Source: Ichthyophthirius multifiliis
Taxonomy: Eukaryota; Ciliophora; Oligohymenophorea; Hymenostomatida
Assembly: GCF_000220395.1 (NCBI RefSeq)
Contig: NW_004087505.1
Coordinates: 1 to 47,368, forward strand
Reading direction: 5' to 3'
DNA: 47,368 nt
The translations under genes and the position numbers were made by a program. The notes under the pieces were generated by a model. It was not told the origin of the DNA. It saw only the letters and a program-made list of their open reading frames with translations, and ran no database searches. Of the stretch, positions 39,310 through 47,368 are shown piece after piece; positions within the stretch are counted from its first letter, which is position 1; the number at the start of each line of letters is the position of its first letter.

Positions 39310-41019
39310 TCAAATTTTAAGAATAATTTAGCAAAACTAATCAAGACTTTCATCTAAAATTTTAAATAAAAATTCTTCTTCTTTAATTTTTTAATAATTA
39401 ATAAATTATTCAAACTTTTCATTTTTTTTATACAAACCTTACAATTTCTAATTTAATTTTTGATTTTATTCTTGACAATTATCATTAGTAAAATACTTAA
39501 AGAGTATATTTTTGAAAACTCCAAAAAAATCAACTGCTTATAAGCACTAATTGTATTTTTTTTATTTAATTCTAAGTCTATTCTTAATCTTCTTATATTC
39601 TAATAATATAAAAAAATACAAATAAATCTAAAAATTCTAACTCTATACTAAATCCAAACACTAAAAACAAATTCCTTATAAAAACTAAGATAATCTTCCA
39701 ATATTTTCTTTAATTAATTTTTTCTCATCTTCCGTATGTTTAATATTCCCATCACTAGAAAATCTCTTTTTTTCAATATTTTAACCCTCATCATCTTCTT
39801 CGTCACTAATTTCATAAAATTCATCCTAATAACTACTAAAATTTTACTTTCTAAATTCTTTTCTTTTGATAATACTTTCATTTATAATATTATTTAAACT
39901 ATTATTATTTAATATTTTCTCCTTTTCTAAAATCTCATCTTCATTCTTATAATTACTACAAGATTAATCACTTTCATATCCATCATCTTCTAAAATCTCC
40001 GGAATACACTATAAATCAGGTGGTTAGTATTTTTATTCTCTACAATTACAATCTGCAATTTCAATATGTTTTTCTATAACTTCACATTCTGTAAGTAATT
40101 TATTTTCATGAATATCACCTAAAAATACCTTTAAAATATCTAGTTTTTATACATTTTATTCTATTTTTTATGTATGTGCAAAAAGTCCATTATTAATATT
40201 TATATTTCCTTAACTACTGTTTCCATAACAATTCACAATTTCATTAAAATCAGTAAATTTTAAATCATTTGATGCATTTTAAGGGTGAAACTGGGACCAA
40301 TTTTCAATTTTTCTCCGAGAGGATTTATTCAGAAAATTCATAGAACTATTCCTGATTTTATGAGTTGAAGGAATATTAATATTAGAGTTAAAATTAAGTA
40401 AATTATTAAAAAATTCATCAAGAATTTTAAGTAAATCATTCAAAGGATATAGATTATATAAGTCTATATTATCTAAATTTGGTATTATTTTCTATTTGAA
40501 AAATATCTTTAAATTTTTACAGCCTGTAATCTACATCTATTCGAAAAAATCATTCAAAATTTAAGAACTTATTTCTTTGGGATTATGTAAGGCTTTAAAT
40601 TCATTCTCAAAGGCAGTCTAATATTTAAATTTAATCAATTCTTTTAAAAAATTAGTGGCCTAAAAAAGACATAAAATAACAATAGAAAAAGGTACACTAC
40701 AAAAAAGGTCTTTTAGACTATCTTATTATGATATATTTAATATTAGTTTATCTATATTAAAATGATATAAAATTTCCTGTTTAATTAATTATATTTGGAC
40801 TAATTTTGTATTAGAATTATATTTAGATTTAAATTTTAAGTATTTTTCTTAAGTTGGATTTTTTAAAGGAATTTATTATTAAGATTTTTTATAAAATAAT
40901 TTTTTTAAAAACAACCAGAAAATATATGATGATTTTTTTCGGATAAACTCAAAGATTAAAAATTAAATGATTATTTTTAATTTAGCTTTACTTTACAAAA
41001 AATTTATAATTTTATTCAT
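39310..41019 (-). CDS. Hypothetical protein, 569 aa, single exon
   Basis: The frame is uninterrupted from ATG 41019 to TGA 39310. The N-terminus is basic and hydrophobic in blocks (IIIQFLIFEFIRKK, SYIFWLFLKKLFY; later FCSVPFSIVILCLFQ), suggesting helical packing or membrane association rather than clear spans. The middle is helical (YPLNDLLKILDEFFNNLL). A long acidic low-complexity part follows (IPEILEDDGYESDQSC, EISDEEDDEGQNIEKKRF), then a Leu/Phe/Lys-rich C-terminus (VDFFGVFKNILFKYFTNDN). A GT...AG pair near the 3' end (39343-39427) could be spliced but is in frame and not needed. I do not recognise a family. Codon use and length make a real gene nearly certain. Confidence 0.75.
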
Positions 41020-41364
41020 TTTTTTTAATTTTTTTAATAGGATTAGTTATAAATATTTATTTATATAAATAAATAAATATATATGTATAATTTTATATGT
41101 GTTTATTTAATTAAAAATTATAAATTTATTTTGTATTAAGTAAAATAAAAATATTACATACTATATAATTTTATAATATTATTTGTTTATATATTTTTTT
41201 TATTTTTATATTATTTCTTTTATTTTATCTATTTATTTGTATTTTTTTAAAAAATATTTTATATAAAATAATTAAAAAAAAAAAAAAAATTATTGTTATA
41301 TAATATATGTATAATTTATAATTATATATATTAAATAGAACAAAAATATATATTTTTATAGAAA
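41020..41364. other. AT-only divergent intergenic region
   Basis: A 345-bp spacer between divergent genes, nearly pure A/T; no element was recognised. Confidence 0.6.
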
Positions 41365-42436
41365 ATGAAAAAACGTGATTTTTGGAATAATATACCAAAT
41401 AGATTAATAAATTTAACATAAAATTTAGAAGATTGCATAAATAAGGCTAATAATAACTAAAATGACTTCGAATTTTCATTTTAATTTTTAAAAATAGAAA
41501 TACATGTAAATATAAAATTCCTTATTTTTAAAAATTAATTATCAAAGTAAGATAATTATCTAAAAAATATATTAAGTCAATTAAAAAAACATTCTAAGAT
41601 GGAAACATATATAATAAATTCATTGAAAACACAGAAAATAAATGTATTTTGATAAAATACTTATAGCAATCTCATAAAAAAGTATATTTAATATATGTTA
41701 AGAAATATATATAAAAATAGATATATATATATATATATTTATATATAAATATTTATATAATATACTAATAAATCATATAAATATATAGATAAATATATTT
41801 TCTTTTATTTCTTTTTCCTATTTATATTTTGTTTTTTTTTTATATATAATGAATAATTAAAATTATAAAATTTAGATTTAAGAATTGAAATATAATACAA
41901 AATAGTTTAAAAAATATTTTTTAAATTAAAAAAATGAAGATATATCTATATTGAATACATCAAGTTCTTATGCATTTAATTAACAAAACACATATAATTC
42001 TTTTTAATCTAAAAATTCTAATATTGATATAAACATTAACAATTCAATAAATAAAAATAAATTCTTGTAATACAAAAATTTAATTTTTTTTTTTTTAATT
42101 AAAAAAGAAAAGCTATTAATTAATTTAAAAACGAACTATAAAAATATCAAATATATAAATATTTGTATGATTAAAAAAATTAAATTTTAGATTCACTTAA
42201 AAATTTAAATAAAGAACAATTAATAGATTCTGATATGCATATTCCAAGATTAGCGGAATTGGTTTATTTATCTTTAAAAGATACTAAAAATGAAATTGAG
42301 TATATTAAAAAAAAAAAAAATTATTTATTTTTTTATATAATTAAAGATAATTTTAAAAAAATAATTTATAAAACTAAGAAAATATAATAAATAAAATTAA
42401 AAATGAATATAATAAAATAAGATAGGAACCTATAAT

Positions 42437-42497
<61 letters not shown>

Positions 42498-43184
42498 TTA
42501 TTTATAATATATATATCTTTTTAAAAAATAAATATTTAAAAGTACTAAATAATTTAATAGATTTAGATAATATTGCATTAATTTTACTAATATATAATTT
42601 AATTTGAAAACGATTTAAAAGCTAAATAATAGTATAAATATTTTTATTTATATAAATATAATTTTTAAACTAAAAATTAATTAATGAATATATATAAAAA
42701 AATATTATAATTTATATATTAATAATTTTTAATATATAAATTGTTATTTTTATTTACTTTTATATATATATATATTATTTTTTATATTTAAATAAGATTA
42801 CATTAAGATTATTTTAACTCTAAAGAAAACGTAAATATGAACTTTAAAAGTGATGATTTAAAACATTAAGATATTGATTTTATTTATCAAAGTTAGTCAT
42901 TAGAAAATTCTAGTATTAATTTATAATTGAATTAAATTTCATCTTTAACATTGAGTTTAAACGATAGAAAATTACATGAATAAGATTTTGATAAATATAC
43001 TTTATAAAATTTGTAATAAAAGAATAATAATTTATTAAATAAAATTGAATCTAGTTATCAAACACATTAAGATTTAAAATAATTTGATTAAAAACATAAT
43101 TTTAATAATGTACGTGTAATAAAAAATTTCGAAAATATTAATACAAATTCTTAATGTAATACGACTAATTGTTTGACTTTCTGA
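41365..43184 (+). CDS. Multi-exon coiled-coil-like hypothetical protein, one frameshift
   Basis: ATG 41365 (MKKRDFWNNIPNRLINLTQN) to TGA 43182-43184. Clear introns: 41506-41547 (42 nt), 41682-41875 (194), 42067-42107 (41) and 42300-42346 (47). After about 42437 a TA tract and weak coding (VLNNLIDLDNIALILL near 42540) intervene, and I cannot place the splice sites with confidence; the last exon begins near 42800 (DYFNSKENVNMNFKSDDLKH). In exon 2 the frame changes at an A7 run (41583-41589): QLKK then TFQDGNIYNKFIENTENK, which needs one more A. The segment MHIPRLAELVYLSLKDTKNE is the best-folded part; much of the rest is Asn/Ser/Gln-rich. No known domain was recognised and the function is unknown. 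Confidence 0.6.
42441..42492. repeat. (TA)n microsatellite
   Basis: About 26 TA units, probably within an intron of the 41365-43184 gene. Confidence 0.85.
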
Positions 43185-44593
43185 ATTTTTATTAATTGAA
43201 TGAGTTTTTTATTATTTAATTTATAAATTATTTATATATTTATTTTAATTATATCAATTGATTTTATAAAAGTATTTTAGATATATATAAAATAGACATA
43301 TATTTTTGAAATTAATTTATAAAATTTTTTCTATAAATAAATATAAATATTATATTAATAAATTAATATATTTATTTATTAATAATTAATATGTTTTATA
43401 AATAAAATATAAAAAGACTTGTATTATAAATAATGATAATTATATCTCTAAAAAAATTATAGCAATTTAAAAGATAGTAAAAAATCAAATACTAATTTAT
43501 AAAATTTTACATATATAATAATAATAAATAAATATTTAAATAACAAATAAAACTATGAAAATCCTAAGTTTAATAAAAAAATTAAAAAAAAATGCGAATA
43601 ATGATTCAAATAAAATATATTATTTTATATTTGATATTTTATCGTTCCATTTAATATATAATAATATAAAAATAATATATTTTATATATTTAAATATATA
43701 AATATATATACATTTATATATATATAAATAATATTATTTTTATTTTTATTGGCATCTTAAAAATAATTTTTTCTTTATATTGAATGATATTTTAAACATA
43801 AATTAAAATAGTTTAATATTTTACAATTATGACATCTTAAATAGTTATCTGAGCTTATATTACTTTTTATAGCATTCTTATACATTAATACTAAAAAATA
43901 ATAAAATAAGCTCTATAGAACTATCTTCAATCTTTTTAATACATACTAAATTAAAATATTAAATATATATTTGATCTATTTTATAAGTTTTTTTTATCTT
44001 GTTTAATAAAAATAAGATTTTTTAAAATATATAATATAATTAATATTTTAAAGAACATAAAAATTAATTTTTATTCTTCAAATTATTTTTTTCTTTTAAA
44101 TAAAATAAAAAAATAATAAAATAGATTTTTCATTAATTCTTTAATTTTTATTAGCCCAAATATTTAAATAAAATAAATACATGCATTAATTTAATTAAAA
44201 TAATAAAATTCGATAATTACCCAAAATTTTATTTAAAATAAAAAGAATTGATAAAAGAAAAAAAGCAAAATAAAAATATATATAGAGATTAGATACTATT
44301 ATAAAATAGGTAATAAATGCTTTATAACTCTTATAATGGAACAGTAAATAAATGCGATTATTAAGGAACATAAATATGAAAATATACAGATAAGATGCTC
44401 CACTTTTATATGATTTCAAAATTATTAATCAAGAAGTTGTTTTAATAAGAGCAGCAGAATTCGATAATATCAAAAATTAAAAACATTAAACTTTTTAAAA
44501 TAACAAGAAATAATATTATTATTTTTTTTCATAAAAATATTGTATAAAGAGATTGAAATAATATTTTTTTTTTATATATATATTTGTATATAA
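43185..44593. other. Intergenic region with a possible small coding island
   Basis: Mostly A/T. Between about 44180 and 44500 the plus strand has protein-like codons in two frames: one reading FDNYPKFYLKQKELIKEKK to about 44340, the other reading QDAPLLYDFKIINQEVVLIR from about 44378. A spliced or frameshifted small gene is possible, but I could not find a single consistent model. A short inverted repeat (GAGCTTAT 43851-43858, ATAAGCTC 43906-43913) lies in the left half. Confidence 0.4.
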
Positions 44594-47368
44594 TCAAAAA
44601 TTATTTATTTCCATAATTAGTAATTGTTTATTATATTTTTTTTATTATATATCCAATAAAACTTACTTTATTTTTTTGAAATTTTTTCTTTTTGTTTCCG
44701 TATAAACATTTTTCCCTTTAAAACGCAATAAATCTAACTTTTTTTACAAAAAAGAGTACAAAATACACCATACCATATACCCAATAAATCCTAATGATAA
44801 ACAATTCTGCAAAAAAAGTATAAATCTGACAAAAAATATTTAATTTTTAGTCATATTATGACTTTATTAAGCCTAAAAGAACAATATAATTGAAATCATA
44901 ACAAAAATAGCTAAAGTAATCGATAATTTTTCCAATTAATTCAATCTTTTATTAACAAAAGGCTACTTAGTAACCACTAAAATATTATAAACAATTAAAA
45001 CAAGGATATTAATATATCCTAAAAGCCATATTTCAGACATGAAAATGTTTAAATTTAAAACAAGCAATATCTTTACACACAACCTTATTATTTCCCAATA
45101 AAAAAACTAACTTTTATACTCTACATAAAAAAAGCCTAACGAAAAACCCACACTGACTTTCTAAAGCGAATCTTTTTCCAAAAAGACTTCCGAAATTCCG
45201 AAAGGAATTAAATTCCATATAAAAAAGAAAAGGCAAAACTGCAAAATACACATATTTTAACCTCAATTAATTTCCACATTCTAAAGACAAATCGGTAATT
45301 GAATAAGACTCTTTAGTATTATCTAATTCTAAACAGAAAACTCCCTATATTAAAGATTCTACAACAGGAACGAAAAGCAAAGTTGAAAATGAATAGCATA
45401 GTGTATTAGTTATAATATAAAATAATTTATTAGTAGAAATTTATTTTTTAAAACAATATCTAATAAATATGAGAATAAAAAAAATACAGGCAACTACAAA
45501 TGGAATAGAACCATTAATAATAATCTTAGTATATTCCACACTTTTCACTTAAGGAAATAAAAACTGAATTAAACATCCAAATTATATAAAAGAAGTTGTC
45601 AAAGGATTATATAATCCCCATTAAAAACTGAATATATTTTTCAGGAAAAAATCGCCTGAAAATCTTGATGAAAAGCTTATTATTTAAAGATATAATAGTA
45701 ATATTTTTAAATAAACACCAGAAAGATTTAAATTATTATAAGTATTTCCAATATATATAATACCCATTTTACCCAAATAATGTACGTATAAAAAGTTCTT
45801 AATTTTCCTATAATTTGATTCTAATATTATTATTGTTATTATTATTATCAAAAGACATAATAAAATAATTTTTATAACTATTAGAGAATTATATTAACAT
45901 AAAGAACAAGAATATGAATATGAGCGTATATAAAATTTATTTTCAGAAAAAACACCTTTGGTATCGCAATCTAAACATTAAATTCCTATATGTCCTATAA
46001 AACAAGAATAATCACCTTAAAAATGTATAAATATAAATATAAATATAAATATAAATATAAATATAAATATAAATATAAATATAAATATAAATATAAATAT
46101 ATATTTAAATATTCTATATTTTATAATTACTATATGAAATTCCTCCTTAGCAATTATTTGGTTGAATTTAACATTTTTATATTTTATTTTAGTATTCATT
46201 CTCTATTTATCTCCAATAACCTTTTTTTAATTCAGATATATATCCGTAACAGTTTTAAAAAATTTTAGTATCACATTTTATACAAGATGATCCTAATAGA
46301 TCTATACTGTTTTTATTTTTAAAAGTAAAATTTTAACAATACTTGCAATAATTAATATCTTAGTATTTTATCTAATATTATCCTAATTTACATTAACTTA
46401 TAATATCTACATTTATTATTATTAAAATTAAAAATTTATTATGATTTATTAACGATATCCATGTTAATTCTTTTTTTTATTAATTTTATTTAATTTTTAC
46501 TTCAAAAGTGAAATAATAACTTTTTTATTATTATATTTGTTATTATTTCTTAATTATTATTTAATAATTTTCCTATAAACTTTTTTCAATTTCTTCCTAA
46601 CTTAAACTATCCTCTCCCTCATTTTAGCTTTAAATATCAACATCATCATATCTATATCCATATAAATCAACCATATTTCCTATATTATTTTAATCTTCAT
46701 GAAAATCAATCCAAATTTCATCTATTTTAAAAGCTATTTCAACTATATAAACAAGTCCTTTATACACACCATTAATTTATAAAAATATATTTATATCTAA
46801 TCACTTTAAGTCATATTAAATTAAATTGGTACTTTTTTTAAATAATCTCCTAAACTTTCATTATATTCGGAAATATTTTTTATTTTAAATTCACTGATTT
46901 CATTCGAAAAATCATTTCCATATAAGGCTTAATTATTCTCGAAAATAATCCCTTTTTTTTCAAAAAAATCATAAAATGTTCCATAAAATCCACCTCCTAT
47001 AACAGCAGAACAATTTTTAATTTAAAAATTTTCAATATTTGTTAAATTTCCACCAAAGATTGCTCCTCCAGCAAAATTTGAATGCGAATTTACAATACTT
47101 ACATTATTAAATTGACATAAATAATTATCTTTGTAATTAAAAAAAAAACTTCCCCCATTCATATTACTTCTAATATTATTAAAATTACTATTTTAAATTA
47201 TAACATTATTATTATTTTTAATTTCTTTTAAAAAATAACCAAAACCACCTTCTCCGCTAATTTTCAAATTTTAAATTTGAATATTATTCATTTCAGTTTA
47301 TTTAACATCTTTGAAATAAAAAAGCCCACCCATTTAAATATCCAATGTATTTTGATTATTTTTTAAGT
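44594..47368 (-). CDS. Large Cys-rich, multi-span membrane protein, partial at 5' end, two frameshifts
   Basis: The gene enters from the right edge of the window and ends at TGA 44594. The visible N-terminal part is a right-handed parallel beta-helix (GGSFFFNYKDNYLCQFNNVS, SNFAGGAIFGGNLTNIENFQ, GGGFYGTFYDFF). Then come a beta domain (NGVYKGLVYIVEIAF), and a Cys-rich module (CKYCQNFTF, GSSCIKCDTKIFQNCYGYI, GYWRQIE, CFIGHIGIQCLDCD, YSCSLC). Six or more membrane spans follow, including the ciliate-typical YKSQFFYWEIIRLCVKILLV. One intron, 46016-46130, is filled by a hexanucleotide repeat. Frame breaks: a missing T near 46799-46800 (MTQSD | DINIFLQI) and an extra T in the T6 run at 45221-45226 (VLPFLF | IWNLIPFGI). 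This is one of the large families of ciliate surface/secretory membrane proteins; ligand and role are unknown. Confidence 0.85.
46026..46099. repeat. (ATAAAT)n hexanucleotide repeat in an intron
   Basis: About twelve copies of a six-base unit inside intron 46016-46130. It creates open frames on both strands (Lys-Tyr and Phe-Ile repeats) that are not genes. Confidence 0.9.

Noticed and set aside
43851-43913. Inverted repeat GAGCTTAT/ATAAGCTC as a terminator or RNA hairpin
   Set aside because: An 8-bp stem with a 47-nt A/T loop is weak and expected by chance at this composition.
45990-46268. Overlapping Lys-Tyr and Phe-Ile ORFs on both strands
   Set aside because: They come from the hexanucleotide repeat inside an intron of the membrane protein gene.

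Overview
This window is nuclear DNA of a ciliate that uses TAA and TAG as glutamine and TGA as the only stop. Recognisable proteins (MCM7, POLD2, BRF1, beta-mannosidase, dolichol kinase) read straight through many in-frame TAA/TAG codons and end at TGA. The DNA is extremely AT-rich, introns are mostly 41-220 nt with GTAA/GTAT donors and AT-rich bodies, and intergenic DNA is nearly pure A/T with (TA)n tracts. This fits an oligohymenophorean such as Ichthyophthirius (macronuclear scaffold); the genus is inferred from composition and code only.

Layout. 1-2541: no gene seen. 2542-4564(+): Gln-rich unknown protein. 7072-8724(-): POLD2. 9190-9852(-): SPOUT RNA methyltransferase. 10275-10545(+): 73-aa membrane protein. 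12739-14055(-): dolichol kinase. 14207-14974(-): ATP11/ATPAF1. 15381-17173(-): TMEM185-like membrane protein with a C-terminal RING. 17730-18638(-): poly-Gln/Asn protein. 19266-19823(+): coiled-coil protein. 20602-23270(+): MCM7. 24966 into a gap (+): coiled-coil protein. 25978-26549: run of N. 26773-27552(+): unknown protein with an in-frame TGA. 29027-30101(+): SPFH/Band-7 protein. 31552-34829(-): beta-mannosidase with two frameshifts. 35047-36732(+): BRF1. 36823-38952(-): EF-hand protein with one frameshift. 39310-41019(-): unknown 569-aa protein. 41365-43184(+): unknown multi-exon protein with one frameshift. 44594 to the window end (-): large Cys-rich membrane protein with two frameshifts, 5' end outside the window.

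The genes are mostly unrelated housekeeping functions: DNA replication (MCM7, POLD2), Pol III transcription (BRF1), N-glycosylation and glycan turnover (dolichol kinase, beta-mannosidase), F1-ATPase assembly. The most interesting regulatory signal is that the two replication genes are the ones with a rare GC-rich promoter element, E2F-like in front of MCM7 and GGGCGCGCG in front of POLD2.

A second pattern is about data quality. All clear frameshifts, always by one base in or next to a homopolymer, and the one in-frame TGA lie downstream of the N gap, while every gene I could check upstream of it is intact. This suggests a less accurate contig there rather than a run of pseudogenes.
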